Source: Paralithodes platypus
Lineage: Eukaryota > Arthropoda > Malacostraca > Decapoda > Lithodidae
DNA length: 64,000 nt
Assembly (NCBI GenBank): GCA_032716605.1
Contig: CM064517.1
Coordinates: 22,725,276-22,789,275, forward strand
Reading direction: 5' to 3'
Shown piece by piece: positions 32,520 through 45,317 of this stretch. The translations under genes and the position numbers were made by a program. The notes beneath the pieces were generated by a model. That model did not search any database, was not told the origin of the DNA, and saw only the letters and a program-made list of their open reading frames with translations. The first letter of the stretch is position 1. Each line of letters begins with the position of its first letter.

Positions 32520-33034
32520 AAGGGTTCGGGGTTTGCTATATTTTTCTTTGTGTACAGTGCCTCATAGTACATCCTAGCTTGCTCCCTTATCTGTGGGCCA
32601 TCAGCACTCATATTGCCTTTCAGCCTTTTTGTTATCCACCTCATTAGAAAATGTTCAGTTATTACTAGCAAGTGACTCTTTGCTGTCATGTCTAACGAAG
32701 CCTTGCGTGACGTAACATCACTACCTGTAGGATATGTGAAATATCTGTCTGTCACTTCCAAACTTTCTTTTGTCTTGTCTTTATATTATCTTATGTTGCG
32801 CACACTCGATTAAGGAATATTCAGTTGCCACACAATGTCACAGGTTTTCACGCCTTCGTCTATGAGTTTAATTATTTTCTTTTTGTCAACCACAATATAC
32901 TTTTATTGAGTTATGCCCTTCCGACATTCTCGCTTCCTCTTAACAGACACCTTTTCACCACCACTTTTTGAACTTCCTGGTCTTTCAGGCAGCATTTGAT
33001 TACCACTACTTCCCCCACCAGCCACAGAAGCCAT
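32520..33034 (-). pseudogene. pogo/Tigger-like transposase, N-terminal DNA-binding part
   Basis: A likely start ATG is at 33034-33032 (minus). The frame reads 'MASVAGGGSSGNQMLPERPG', a stop after 'KGITQ', 'KKKIIKLIDEGVKTCDIVWQ' (the CENP-B N-terminal helix-turn-helix) and 'HFLMRWITKRLKGN', 'QIREQARMYYEAL' (the second, Tc5-type helix-turn-helix). It is truncated before the DDE domain, where it meets the minisatellite flank. Confidence 0.75.
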
Positions 33035-33794
33035 GAGAGAAGTGAATAATGGGGTAGCCAGGTAATAAAAGTGGTCAAGGTCGTGGAAACATAGCGAGGG
33101 TCAGGAGAACAATGACTAAAAAGACTCGAAAGATGCCGCCAGTCCAATATGGCGACTGGCCGCTAGATGAATATTGCCATGCGCAACGACAAAATGAACA
33201 AGGCGACCGAGAGTCCGAGACACCCAGTCATTAGTTGATAGGTTTTGGTGGTTAATTATGAGGTTGAGGACTGTATCCTATAATTAGACTTGAAATGGTT
33301 AGTTATAATAACTCTAGTAAGGGGGCTGTACTGGACAGTATTTGAACCCAAGTGTATATGTGGGTATTGAGAGAAGTACCGCTATATGATTCACTATATT
33401 GTGTAGTTACCTCTGTATTATTTTAGTTTAATTTGTAGATTTTCTCTTGTTGCATAGACTTGTTTGAAGTACTGTACATTATTATTATTGTAGATGTAAC
33501 TGTATTTACTTGATATATTTAGCTATTTTCGGTATAGAAGCACTTTATTTGTTTTTGCTAGGGTTGTTGTAATTTGAACATTCTTCCTGTAGATAGAATA
33601 GTTACACCAACCTTTTATGAGTTGTTCCAAAGTTTAGAAAGTAATTGGTATCAATGGCTTTTAGTTTCTAACTTTAATACCGTATGTATGGGTGCATGAC
33701 AAATGTGAGAGTTGATGTTCATATCCATTATTATGCATTAGATATATTTCATTTTTATTGTATTTAAAAAAAAATGGCAATGCTTTAAGTCATG
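33035..33794. other. Noncoding AT-rich spacer
   Basis: No feature was recognised. It may include 5' sequence of the Tigger-like copy and older flank. Confidence 0.4.
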
Positions 33795-33796
33795 TA

Positions 33797-34190
33797 CAGT
33801 CCATCCTCCTATAACACGAGCTCCTACAACGCGATCATCCTTCAACACGAGGGGGGGGGGCCCGAATTGCCTAAACCTCTTATAACCCGAGCCGAAAACA
33901 TATAACGCGAAATGGCCTTGCCGAGTGCTTCAAATCCGGCGCCTCCTCTTACTGCGCGACCCCCCCCCCCCCACCTACAGCGCGATGACGTCGATGCGCA
34001 CTGGATTTTAAGATGATTTTGCTAATGGATAATGCCCACTGCCATCCTGCCTACCTGCAAAATCTCCACCCTCAATGCAATGTTATCTTCTTGCCTCCAA
34101 AAACAACATCCTTATCTCCATTTAAATTGTTATTCCTACAACACGAGGCGCAGTGCCGCCCCTAAACTCGCGTTGTAGGAGGATGGAATA
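33797..34190 (+). mobile_element. pogo/Tigger-derived element (394 bp) with DDE fragment
   Basis: TIRs are CAGTCCATCCTCCTATAAC at the left and a diverged complement, 'gttgtaggaggatggaata', at the right, flanked by TA (33795-33796 and 34191-34192). Inside, 34010-34125 encodes 'KMILLMDNAHCHPAYLQNLH' and 'VIFLPPKTTSLSP', the central DDE block of Tigger transposases (MDNA-H-P, then FLPP-TTS). G and C homopolymer runs near 33850 and 33960 are also present. Confidence 0.82.
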
Positions 34191-34263
34191 TACTAATAAT
34201 TATTTGCCATATATTTCTGCTTAAATAAGTTTATGTGCCTACTGTATTTGAAATGAACCATTA

Positions 34264-34679
34264 ACCCATCCCTGTAGGTGACGTTCTGGAACGCATAGGC
34301 AATTTACAGCAATTTCCAGGCTTTAAAAGCCTGTAAGAGCCGTAGAAATCGAGTGTCAGTGGGCGGGAGCGTGAGGGACCTCCCTCCGAACCTCAGAGCA
34401 GCCAGCCGCTCACTGAGGGAGACTGTGTCTCGCGCGGGTGTCTCACAACAGTCTTGCCGAGCGAGCGAGAGCTAATAATTATCGAGTTTTCCCGAATGTC
34501 TATGGCAACGCTGCGGGTGAACCCCGCGACCTACGAAGCTCGTTCTGGTCTCATTTTGAAGCTATTTTCGCCTAGTTTTCGGCAGAATACAGTTAATTTA
34601 ATGCAGATGCTTGATTAATCATTCAGGAGTGCCTGAATATGCCCTAAATAGCGCAAATAAGCCCACAGCGTAAGTGTTA
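34264..34679. mobile_element. Possible TTAA-flanked MITE
   Basis: 'ttaacccatccctgtagg' at 34262 and 'cccacagcgtaagtgttaa' ending about 34680 form weak inverted ends with TTAA-type flanks. The interior is GC-richer than its surroundings and noncoding. There is no second copy in the window. Confidence 0.35.
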
Positions 34680-34997
34680 ATATAATGTGATAAAGGAACT
34701 ATGTACTGTTACCATTTCCATCACAATTGTAGTAACAAATAATTTATATGAATGATGTACTGTAATACAGTACCGTCCGTACATATAAAGTAAAAGTGTT
34801 TGGTTTCTCTAACTAATGAAAATTGCTGATTTTATTGTAATTACTAATGACGGACTTATATTTATTAGTGGCTCCTACGTCAAATGACGTATTACATAAT
34901 GCCAATAAGTATATATACTAGTGGTGGTCAGACCTGTGAGAGTTCCGTATGGAGCTCAGTGGTCTGGTTAATCTGCTCTACATAACTAACTAACTAG

Positions 34998-35395
34998 TGG
35001 TGGTTGTTGTTGTTGTTGCTGTTCCCCAGGCTGTCCGACCTAGCAGCCCCAGGGTTCCGAGCAAGGCCAAGGCCATAACCGAGTGCCCCCACAGAACCCT
35101 CCCTGCTTACTATTAATAAGGCCCAGGTGACCGAAGCCACTCCAAGGCGGGGAGCTGAGGAGGGTGCGGAAATGCCCGGGAAACCAAAGCCCTGTGCCCT
35201 TCAGCAATTATGAAGGGAAAGTTGAGGGGCAAAGGAAAAATGTGACGCTTTAGCTCCCAGTCTGGGAGGTCAATCCACGGAAGAGATACCGTCACTTGAG
35301 ATCTAGAAATATATAAGTAAAAGGAGCAGTCAGAGTAAGCTATGGGTATGGCAGAGAATGCTCAGCTCTCACTCTGATAGACCAGCCCATCTCCA
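34998..35395 (-). mobile_element. SINE copy S4 (diverged)
   Basis: On the minus strand it runs from 'gatgggctggtctatcag' to an (AAC)n-like tail (plus strand 'ggttgttgttgttgttgctg'). Flanks share 'cactagt', a probable remnant of the duplication. It carries several small deletions and is the most diverged copy. Confidence 0.85.
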
Positions 35396-35469
35396 CTATA
35401 CTAGTGTTTCTCTCCATCAATGACGTGAAGGCCTATATGTAATATATAACCTTGCCCGGGTCCTTTACC
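35396..35469. other. DIRS-end-like fragment
   Basis: 'gtttctctccatcaatgacg' resembles the left end of DIRS copy C ('ggttctctccgtcaatgacg' at 36008). It is too short to classify further. Confidence 0.4.
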
Positions 35470-35904
35470 TTAACCTATTAGACCCGGTCCCCTTAGCTCT
35501 CCTGTATACTGTGGTACCGGGCATTTAGCCGATTATTCTCTTATCTTATCTTACCTGTAACTCAGGAAATATCATGCATAAGGATAGATAAAGACAAAAC
35601 AAAATGTTCGTCTCACCTTCGTCTGTAGAATGGCGCTGAGTAGACGTCTCTAGCCCCAGTGGTTGCAGAATAGCGAGTGTGCGAAGGAGTGGATGTTTTC
35701 GTGGGAATTTCTGGCCGCGTTCGGATGCCTCGCCCCGGCCCCGGCTAGCGCACACCTAGCCGCTCGTTGCACCAGAGTCTTTGCGTCCGAGAGGCGATTT
35801 CAGTTTTTTATGGTGACAATTGGATGCTTGGTGAGATTTTTAGAGTTAATTTGAGGACAATCATATAAAAGTATGTGTATTAGGGCGTTACTCTCCAGTT
35901 CTCT

Positions 35905-35998
35905 CATGAAGCCCTTGAACTCTGGCTCTTCATCACTAGATATAATGTTCATGCTAGCACTCAATGCTTAACAAGACGACAGTCCACTACAGTACTTA
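35905..35998 (-). pseudogene. piggyBac element 5 transposase, acidic fragment
   Basis: The minus strand reads 'ISSDEEPEFKGFMRELE', aligned with 'ESSDEDPQFKGFESEHDSD' of element 1. It joins noncoding 3' sequence at about 35890, the internal deletion point. Confidence 0.75.
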
Positions 35999-36206
35999 TT
36001 TAGTAATGGTTCTCTCCGTCAATGACGTGAGAGCCTTATATATATAAGGGCTCCCCGGAGACCCCCGTGAGGGTCCCGGAGAAAGCATAACGCGACCCAA
36101 ATATATAAAAAGTACATCCTAGGGTGAAACCCTTTACTTAGTTCCTAGGGAACGTAAAAATGTTGCGTCTGCTGCCGCCGCCGCCAACACAGTGAACGAC
36201 CGCAGT

Positions 36207-36622
36207 GATGGTGATGGGCTGGTCTATCAGAGTGAGAACTGAGCGATCTCTGCCATACCCATAGCTTACTCCTACTGTTCCTTTTACTTATGTATTTCCT
36301 AGATCTCAAGTGACGGCGTCTTTTCCGTGGATTGACCTCCCAATCTACCAAGATTGGAAGCCAAAGCGTCACATTTTTCCTTTGCCCCTCAACTTTCTCT
36401 TCATAATTGCCGAGGGGCACAGGGACCTGGGTGGGGCTTTGGTTTCCTGGGCATTTCCGCATCCTCCTCGGCTCAACGCCATGGAGCGGCTTCGGTCACC
36501 TAGGCTTTATTGTGGTAGGCGGGGAGGGTTCTGTGGGGGCGCTCGGTTATGGCCTTGGCCTTGCTCGGGGCCTTGGGGCTGTTCGGCCAGGCAGCTTGGG
36601 GAACAACAACAACAACAACAAC
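36207..36622 (+). mobile_element. SINE copy S5
   Basis: Flanked by the 12-bp duplication AACGACCGCAGT (36195-36206 and 36623-36634). It is a full SINE core ending 'cggccaggcagcttgggg' and (AAC)n, inserted in the DIRS left repeat. Confidence 0.93.
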
Positions 36623-36781
36623 AACGACCGCAGTAGTGCAAGTACTGGCACTGAGCTGGATACACAGGCCTAGTTTGCCTTTTTCCAGAGGATCTACTGT
36701 AAGAAACTGTAAGAATTAAAAAAAGTAACCATTAGAAAAAGAAAGAATTTTTTTTATGAGTAAAAGATTAGAAACTATTAA

Positions 36782-37261
36782 CCCTCCTGGCCCGGGCAGG
36801 CTCTCAAAATGACAGGGTGGGCTACCCGGGCGATCTGGCCGAAAAACGTCTAGGCCTAAGCTACCGTATTTTTGTTTAGTTTAACTGCTAGAAATTTCCC
36901 ACGCATCTATAAATGTAGTGCGGTTTCCAATCTGTAGACTGGCGTTGAGTAGAGCTCTCTATGTCAACTGGTTCAGTTGTGATGACGATTTCAGTGGAGA
37001 GTACTTGCAGGCGATGTTAGCAATATGACGATCTTTTCACTACTGAAACAACGACATACAGACATACAATAACAAACGAGTCTTCTCTTTCTTGTTTTCG
37101 GAGGTGCGGTGACGTAACGATCGGCTTTGTTTACATGCGTCGGACGCACAGCGTTCAGACCAAGCTGAATAGGCTTTCAAGCTTACAGATTTTAAAATGA
37201 CACCCGGGCTCCTGCCCTTAGTTCGTGGTGTCATTTTAAAATGACAACCGGGCCAGGAGGG
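36782..37261. mobile_element. piggyBac-derived MITE M2 (480 bp)
   Basis: Flanked by TTAA (36778-36781 and 37262-37265). The ends are CCCTCCTGGCCCGG and CCGGGCCAGGAGGG, near-perfect inverted repeats. It is the inverted twin of M3 (37773-38252). The DIRS right repeat at 46375-46385 shows the site without it. Confidence 0.95.
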
Positions 37262-37772
37262 TTAATGTTGTATTACTAAATTAACTAGCGCGCCGTTATA
37301 CAGTCCTTCCCTTGCACGCGTCCTCCAGCTGGTCACGCTGGGTTCATACGTCCTTCGTGTGGTCGCGTCCCGCGTGGGAGGTTGTGCTAGTTTTGTTCTC
37401 TCTGGATGTGCTACTTTTCATCTACGGACATTTCCTGCTGCCTCTTCTGGGAAGTATATGTTACTTTATAGTAAGGAGGCGTCATAGATATGTATTTTGT
37501 ATTGAGCATTTCCAGAGAGCTGACGACTTCCGCGGGACGCACCACATGCTACAACCATTATCATTATATTTATATTATTATTATTTACTGTATTTCTATC
37601 TTTTTCCTCCCTATATTATTACATTATATTATGTAAGCCAGGTTAGTTAGAATGCCTCTATTTCATTTTTTTAGGCTTCGTGAGTTTTGTCTAGCGGTCG
37701 CCAGATTTAGGAATAGGCCTTTGCCTATTTTCCATCAGTGCTTTTCCAAGCTCCGAAATTCAATATTCTTAA

Positions 37773-38252
37773 CCCTCCTGGCCCGGGCAGGCCCTCCAAA
37801 GGACACCACGAAATAAGGGCAGGTGCCCGGGTGTCCTTTCAGGAGATCGTAAGCTTGAAAGCCTATTCAGCTTGGTCTGAACGCCGTGCGTCCGACGCAT
37901 GTAAACAAAGCCGATCGTTGCGTCACCGCACCTCCGAAAACAATAAGGAGAGGTCGGATCAATGTTATTGTTGTGACGTCAGACGAAATTAGTGTGTGAA
38001 AACCTCCCATATTGTCAACATCGCGGCAAAATTAGCTCCACTGAAATCGTCATCACAACTGAACCAGTTGACTTAGAGAGCTCTACTCAACGCCAGTCTA
38101 CAGATTGGAAACCGCACTATGTTTATAGATGTGTGGGACATTTCTAGCAGTTAAATTAACAAAAATACGGTAGCCTAGGCCTAGACGTTTTTCGGCCAGA
38201 TCGCCCGGGTAGCCCACACTGTCCTTTGGAGGACCTGCCCGGGCCAGGAGGA
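37773..38252. mobile_element. piggyBac-derived MITE M3 (480 bp)
   Basis: Flanked by TTAA (37769-37772 and 38253-38256) with the same ends as M2. A subterminal hairpin is formed by 'aaaggacacc' and 'ggtgtccttt'. The orientation is opposite to M2, 508 bp away. Confidence 0.95.
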
Positions 38253-39739
38253 TTAATTCTAACTATCCATTCTTATCATCTTTTTGATTAATCGTAGATT
38301 CTATTTGTCACAACTTTTCTTGCTGATAGCCTAACTTTTCTCTAAATGTCGCGCTTTCGATAACAATTTTAATGGCGGACTAGAGGCTATCGCATTTCCT
38401 TAATTTCTTATCGAAAATTCTAAATGTTTCAATTTTCATCCTTTTGATGTTTTCGTGACTTTGAGCTTTTCTCTTTACGTTTTAATACAGTTTTTACGAA
38501 ATATTTTCCTTTTGCACTTTATATAAACAATTTATTAGACTATTATTTCATACGTCTTCATAGTCTCTGTACCTTCCAGGTTTTCTGTCTTGTTGCAGAA
38601 GCGGAGAAATGTTATTCTTTTATGATACTTTTGCCTGTAATTACTTTTGATGCATGCCACCGTAGCCTCCCTTTTCAAAATATTATGATTTTAAGCTACG
38701 AACCAACCTTCAGTTGGGCCCTTTTTGGAGTCTCACTCCGGTCCTTTTTAGGTCGGCTAGTGTTAGACCGGGCTTAATTGATATCTCCGGTCAATAGGAG
38801 ATCCCCGTGTACTGTTTGAAGTCCGGGTTGAAGCAGAGTAGGCGGAGGATGGGGGCCTCGTTTGTATATCTTTTATTTTTGCCTACTCTGCCGGAGTTTC
38901 TCTAGTATATATCTACGATTCTCCGGGTAGTTTTACCTACCTTTTTACTGATACTACAAGATGCTTTTGTGATACACCTCCCCCCTATCATTCACACTGA
39001 GTTTGTTCCCTGGTTGTGCTTTGCTTCTCCTTATATCCGGGTCCTCATTGTTAAGAGACCTTATGTTAATACTACCCGCACCTATATTCACACAGAGTTT
39101 TTCCCGGGTTGTACACTGTCATAGCCTTATCTCCGGGGCTCCAGAATTAAGAACCTTTACCCTCACACCTTTTTTATTAATTCCGGTTCACAAACACCGA
39201 GTGCTACTATAGCTCCGGGTGCAATTATGTCAAAATTCATATTTTACTCCGGTTCACTAACAACCCAGAGTCTCAAAACAAGTATCAACTTTACATGGGG
39301 ATTAAGATAACTCGGTTTCATCTAATTCTGAATATTATCCATTACCTCTAGTAATTCTCAAAATAAAATAAGTATTATTCATTAACTCTAGTAGTTCTAA
39401 TAATATTTATTCTTATCGTCCGGGACTCTTATTTACATCTCCGGTCACTGGGAGATTCCCACATTCTCTCTGAGTCCCGGTTGAAGCGAGTAGGCTGAGG
39501 AATAGATATCTATTCATTGCCTACTTCGCCGGAGTACCAGTTTCATATACTGGATTCTCCGGGTAGATATTTTTATCTACCATTTTTACGGAATAACTTT
39601 TATTCAGTCAATTCCGATCGACACTTGAGTCCTCTACACAGGTCCGCACGGACTATTCGGTGCTTATTAAATCTTTCTCCTCGCACCTTTTATTCAACAT
39701 GGAGTTATCTTCCATTAATTTTGCTGGGTCATCTCTTTG

Positions 39740-40215
39740 ACTCCGGGTCCCCACAGTCAACGAGGACATATCTTAGGAACTTCTACCCATACAGTATCTC
39801 CGGGTACTCTAACCCTTAAGGAGAATACATACTCCGGTTCCCATATACCGAGTTATACCACTCTAACTCCGGGTATTCAACAAAAGTGTCTTAACTCCGG
39901 TTCCCAAACACCGAGTTCTACCAACATAACTCCGAGTATCCCTTAGCGAGAACATATCTCCGGTTCATATATACCGAGTTCTACCCTTCTAACTCCAGGT
40001 ATTAAACAATAGTAACTTCACTCCGGGTCCCAGACTGAGTTCTACCAGTAACACTCCGGGTAGTCTAATATTGGCAGTTAACCCCAGTTCACAGACACAG
40101 AGTTCTATCAACCAACTCCAGGTATTTAAACAATATTAACTTATTTCCGGTTCCAGACACCGAGTTATACCAATAGGCCTACCGAGTTCTACTAGCACAC
40201 TCCGGGTAGGCCTAT
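39740..40215. repeat. Degenerate minisatellite, about 60-70 bp unit
   Basis: 'aactccgg(g/t)t' and 'ccgagttctacca' alternate about eight times with irregular spacing. The motifs also appear singly from about 39030 to 39230. It lies inside the DIRS copy C leader. Confidence 0.8.
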
Positions 40216-40555
40216 TCAATTATTATTCAAGTTGGCAGTCCTAGATGACGAAGTTCAAATTGGTAATTAATAGAATCACCTTCAAGAACTTTTTACAATA
40301 CTTGTATATGCTTAGCATAGTACTAGAGATAACTCAATTTTAACAAAGTCCCGAGTAAAACTTCATTCACTCAGTATTACTGCTAATGTTTATACTCATT
40401 CAGAATGGGACAAAAGGTGCACTACACTTTCCATCCTAAATTATGGTACAATGTTGTAGGATTATTCCTACCTTTTATTAGAACAGTATTTCAATACCAT
40501 AGTTACCCTGTTCATTCATGCATAACCATATAGGATTAGGAGGATTTAATTTATC

Positions 40556-40795
40556 CGTCTGGCTGGCTTAGTTTATAGCGTGCCTGATACCCATCTTGCA
40601 GGTCTCGCGTTCAATCCCCTCTCAGATTGAAAAGTTTTCAGGGATATAGCCGGCGGTTACCATCTCCCCACGAGCAAGGGGGATGGGTAATGGTCAATGG
40701 TAGACTAAAGAAAGCCAAGCGCTTGTGAACCTTCGAAGGAGGAGAACGGGCGCTATATAAGTAACCTGACGATTATTATTGTTATTATTATTATT
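40556..40795 (+). mobile_element. tRNA-derived SINE with (ATT)n tail
   Basis: An A-box-like 'tggcttagtttatagcg' and a B-box 'gcgttcaatcccc' are about 35 bp apart, as in a tRNA promoter. Then comes a body ending 'gcgctatataagta' and a (TTATTATTG)-type tail (40770-40795). The 'gcgctatataag' ending is common to CR1-tail SINEs (family knowledge). No target duplication was found. Confidence 0.8.
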
Positions 40796-42374
40796 AACTT
40801 TTATTCCCAACCAGAGGCGGGACAAAATCAAGAGATATTATCTATCTTTCCTTAGACCAAGTATATACATGGACACGATTAACCGGTTGGTTCTCATCCA
40901 TTCGTTTTACCCAGATTTTACTGTTTTACCTACTTTTAGTAGATCAATAATTTTGATTTACAAAGAATCCCAAATTATCACTCCTTCAGTTAGGATACTA
41001 TGATATTGTCATTCAAGTACTGTATAACTACTAGTAGTAAATCAATAATTTTGATTCACAAAGATTCCCAGGTTATCACTCCTTCAATAAGGATACTATG
41101 GTATAATCAGTATCATTCAAGGTTAACGCTTGACTACTCAACTCAGCAATAAACATTTTATATTTTAGGCTCCAGACCAACTCTCGAGTTGGTCAATGAT
41201 TAATTGAACCTCCCTCCGGTCCCACTTTGGGTTAGCGAGTGTCTTGGTCTGAGGCTCTTTTACATATCTCCGATCACCAGGAGATCTCCACATTCTCTCT
41301 GAGTCCGGGTTTTAACAGAGTAGGCTGGGGGAGGGGACCTCTTAGATATTTATAACATTGCCTTCTCTGCCGGAGTTCCACAAGTCTTATACTAAGGTTC
41401 TCCAATTAGATATTTTTCGCTATCATTTATTACGGAATAGATTTTGTTCACTCTATTTCCGTTCGAATCTTGAGTCCTCCATACCAGTCCGAGAGGACTA
41501 TTAGGTACTTAGTAAATTTTACCCCCGCACCTATTAAACAACACATTATTCCGTCAGTCATTACCGAGTAATTTCTTTACCCCGACTCCTCATACTACAA
41601 GAAGGACAACACTTGGAATTCATTTTCCGTCTGGCAATTTCCAAGTAATATTTTCTCCAAGTCCTCACTATAACAGCGGACACTTCTTTAGGGTCTACTT
41701 AACCAGTATAGTGATGATTCATTAGCTTGTTTTCCTTACGCCTCAGCACAACATGCTAGAGTTTTGGGTATCCCTAGCACCAGCCATTCCTTTTAATAAA
41801 TTGTTCGACTAGGGTCTGTTTTAAAAAAACAGACAGAACCGATACATTCAAGTGCTATCTTACCTTTGCACAACTGGTTGTTCCGGTCCCACTTTGGGTC
41901 GGCTAGCACTTAGTCCGGAGCTCTTATATTTACACCTCCGGTCAGTAGGAGTTCCCCGCGTTCTCTATGAGTCCGGGTTGCAGAGGAAGTAGGCTGAGAA
42001 AGGGGGCCTCTTAGATAACTATTCATTGCCTACTTCGCCGGAGTCCCACATTCACATACCAGAATTCTCCAGGTAGATAATTTTATCTATCCTTTATTAT
42101 GGAATAACTTTCACGGGGCTCAATCAACCATTTACCCACACACCTCTTAATCACACAGGATTATTCTGGCAATTTGGCTGAGTCAGATCCTTGACTCTGT
42201 GTCCTCATAATTGACAAGGATATTTCTTAGGAACAAAAGGTTGGGGAATGACTTTACACTCTCAGATAAACAGCCCATAGGCGATTATCCAACCTTTTGT
42301 TTTACAGACAACTCTCTCACACTAATGAGGAGTGGCAGATTCTATTCATGATACATACTCTAGGGCAACATTAT

Positions 42375-42860
42375 CACACATAAGAGAAGTCTATCTTTGC
42401 AACACTTCTGACAGTAGGAGATGTCAGAACAGCCCTTTTCATGACGTCCAAAGCACGTCAAGACCTCCGTATCTTTCTATCTAAAAAACTGCCCAAAGAC
42501 ATCAAGACTAGAATCTTGATCTCTCCATCTATTCTAACAGATTAACACCCACAACTACTTGGTCTGAAGTATCAGCACTACTTTTTATAACCGTCTCTAA
42601 GGTTCTCTCGTGTTAACTTTATTAGATTCAGATCTCAACGACACTCAACAGGCCACAGTAGTCGGGACAGACTGGTTAATTCATCCACAGACAACAAATT
42701 AGACAGACTCAGACACACCAACAACAACAGTCTGACCTTCCAAGAGCACATACCGGTTCAAGGAACTAACTTAGTTTATCTTAGCCTTGCATCACATTAT
42801 ATCTCAAGGCACAACCGGTTCTGTCCAGGCCAGTTACACAGCATGACCAAAAAAGAACTT
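42375..42860 (+). pseudogene. DIRS copy C gag remnant
   Basis: Frames near 42390-42540 give 'LLTVGDVRTALFMTSKARQD' and 'LRIFLSKKLPKDIKTRI', matching 'AVRARQDLRVHLVRKLPADI' of copy A. It then decays into stops. Downstream Gln/Thr-rich sequence is probably the gag C-terminus. Confidence 0.7.
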
Positions 42861-42984
42861 GGGCCAGACATTTAATAAAAAATGGTCCGTTTTGGGACTG
42901 GGAGAGACGACCGTTCCTTCGTAAACATGTATACAACGTCTCATACCAGTAAATGTGCCAACACTCATAAAAACGATGTTTCAG

Positions 42985-44030
42985 TGAGGAATTCGAGTGA
43001 ACATTCCTCCCACATCAAAAGTTTTCTGTCTCACTTATTTCTAGTACCAAAACGAGATAGCCTACAGTTCAGACCAGTCACAGAATTATCAATCCTCAAC
43101 AAGTTTATTGTAAACCACTTTTTCGAGATGATAACAATAAAACAAATATCACAGCCCAACGCCTGATTAGTAAAGGGGGAACCCTGGGTATACCTCCATT
43201 GGGAGACCCTATCACACAACATACAACATCAAATGCTTGACTACTACAAATATGCAAGACATTACATGCAAAAAACAATTACCAAACGACTGTGGGAGTC
43301 GTTAATAGGGTCAATACATTGGGTTCAGCTACCTGTTCCATTGGACAAACTTCGCCTGAATCCTTACATCGGGCTGGACAATAGAGCTTTTCCGAGTCAA
43401 TCAACATCATTCCCTAATTACATTCCCTCAGCGTATCATCAGACTTCTAGGCTTCTGGATAAGACCTGAGACCCCTTCCTCGACTGCCCTCTGGTCAGAA
43501 CCTCCACCATCAGTGGGGGTCGACTTGGACACAACGGGAGCCCCGAGCTGGAGTTACCAATCGTCCGACGGTCGCCAGACCCAAAGTCGCTAGACCTCTC
43601 TCAATCTTCTATCACATAAATACAAAGGAACTAGTTGTCCCCCTATTTTTCCTAAAAAATCATGCCCTTTCACTCCAACACAGAGTACAGTAATAGCCTT
43701 TCACATGGACAACACAGCCGTGTCCGGTATCAACAGGCAGGGTTCAACGAAATCTCACACGCTCCTGAGATTGTCGGAGACAATATTTTTCCTTACTCTT
43801 CATTACCATATCACAATTCAAGCAGTTTACCTACCAAGCAAGGCGAATCTGTAGGCGGGCACCTTATCTCAAGGGAAGGGTACTCTAGTCGAATAGACAA
43901 TCTCTCAGACGGCATTCAACAACTTGATAAAGCCGTTCCATCCACAGGAAAAATCTCTTTAATTCACACCAATCGACAAAACCCCTCCTGCTTCTGACCT
44001 GCTGGCACGAGGTCCAGGCGAGCGGAACAG
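42985..44030 (+). pseudogene. DIRS copy C RT-RNase H remnant with RT core deleted
   Basis: The RT start 'HLFLVPKRDSLQFRPVTELS' (43030-43090) leads after 'MITIKQIS' directly to the region after the catalytic core ('TKRLWESLIGSIHWVQLPVP' near 43275), so the YLDD block is deleted. RNase H follows: 'VGVDLDTTGAPSWSYQSS', 'AFHMDNTAVSGINRQGSTKS' and 'TIQAVYLPSKANL'. There are several frameshifts. Confidence 0.8.
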
Positions 44031-44224
44031 ATGCTTTCTCAGAGGTTTGGAACAAGTGGTTATCAATATACCTCTTTCCCCCTCCGGACACACACGTATG
44101 TCCAAAGTTTGGCAACATATCCACTTAATTCAGGGTCAAGTGTGCCTTATAACACCAGTCTGGTCAACACATGTGTAGTTCATTCATCTGTCTCTCGAGT
44201 GTCCCATTCCAATACCATTTCCAA

Positions 44225-44890
44225 CATCTTGTTTCCACTTAGAGCAGATTGGCAACCTGCAGACTTGTCTACATTTAGCTTTATGGATATTTTCAAAGTC
44301 AAATGGCAGAGCTCTTATGATTAAGCTGTTCATGACAAGTTAACCAAACAGTTTACGCCTTCCACTATTAGACAGCATGAATCACATTGGAAACAATTTA
44401 CCACGTAGATTGTAGAGTCTGTCCAACACATAGCTTCAGTCAGTTTATTTTTAAAGTACTTCAATTACCCTTTTGAAGACAAACAACTGTCAATTAACAC
44501 ACTACACAATCAATTCTCAGCCATTAAAGAGCCGTTCTTTGATCTCACTGGCTTCCGACTTACCCCTCAAAAGTTGAAAGGATTTTTTCTTACAACTTGT
44601 TTTAGTTACGAGCTCCATCTAGACAAATTCTCCCACAGTAGTCACTAGACAAGGTGTTAAACCTATTAATCAGTAAACCTTACACAGTCAACCCATCATA
44701 TGACAAATTATGATCTAAATGTGTTTTCTTAAATTCTGTAGCAACAGCTCATAAAGTAGCTGGGCTTGCGGCCATAGCTATATCTGATTACTGATCCCAC
44801 TTTAAGGAGGATCTGAGCGCGGTCTCCCTGGCACCAACTCCTGATTTCATAGCTAAGTATGAACTTTCTTAATTTCTGTAGCAACAGAAC
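44225..44890 (+). pseudogene. DIRS copy C recombinase remnant
   Basis: 'LFPLRADWQPADLSTFSFMD' and 'TPSTIRQHESHWKQFTT' match the recombinase N-terminal part of copy A. Many stops follow, and no H-x-x-R or Tyr block was found. The gene ends about 430 bp before the ICR. Confidence 0.75.
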
Positions 44891-45317
44891 TGGAGAACCT
44901 CTCTCAAGTGATGATTAATATTAGGGTTAAGTAAGGTTGATAATAATAAGGTAATTAATTGCCTAAAGGGATTTTGGTAAATACACAAAAATCTTTTTGA
45001 GTTTAATAAATATGATAAAGTTTTCACTTTTAAAAAATCTATTTGTGGTCTATAGAAATATACAACTTTTATGTTTTTTACACTATACAGTTGCTCTCTT
45101 ATTAAGTTTTACTAAATCCTTCCACTTACCTTCCTTTAACTTTCTCTTGCTTCCTAAGGCTTACTCAGAAACCCTGCCTTATTCTTTACTCCTTTTTTCT
45201 TAAATTTATCTAAATATTCTCTATATCTAATGCGCGAGCCGTTAGTTTTGGTTTTCTCCAGTCTTTTGACGTTGAGCATGAGATGTCCCAACCACTGATC
45301 TTGGTATTCTTAGGCTC

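Larger units (their letters stand above)
35999..37353. repeat. Left inverted terminal repeat of DIRS copy C (with three insertions excluded)
   Basis: The pieces 35999-36150, 36715-36778 and 37266-37353 match the reverse complement of 46290-46600 in order (for example 'cctagggtgaaaccctttac' and its complement near 46480). SINE S5 and MITE M2 account for the gaps. The two repeats differ by scattered substitutions, so the insertion is not recent. Confidence 0.85.
38700..42240. repeat. Repetitive DIRS leader: four diverged blocks
   Basis: Blocks starting near 38705, 39418, 41190 and 41885 share 'ccggtcccactttgggt'-type starts, 'ggtcaataggagatcccc', 'gagtaggctg' and 'gccggagt...ctccgggtag'. The spacing is about 650-700 bp within pairs. 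No coding sequence was recognised, although short Pro/Ser-rich frames occur. It may be the repeated 5' untranslated region of the element. Confidence 0.75.

Noticed and set aside
30528..32647. Very long open frames (up to 661 codons) with VGWSVS or LVGLSL repeats
   Set aside because: They are translations of the 18-bp minisatellite, which is a multiple of three and lacks stops in several frames on both strands. No start context or conserved domain.
39517..39819. A host or gag gene in the DIRS copy C leader (100 codons)
   Set aside because: The frame overlaps the degenerate leader repeats and is not conserved among the four diverged blocks.
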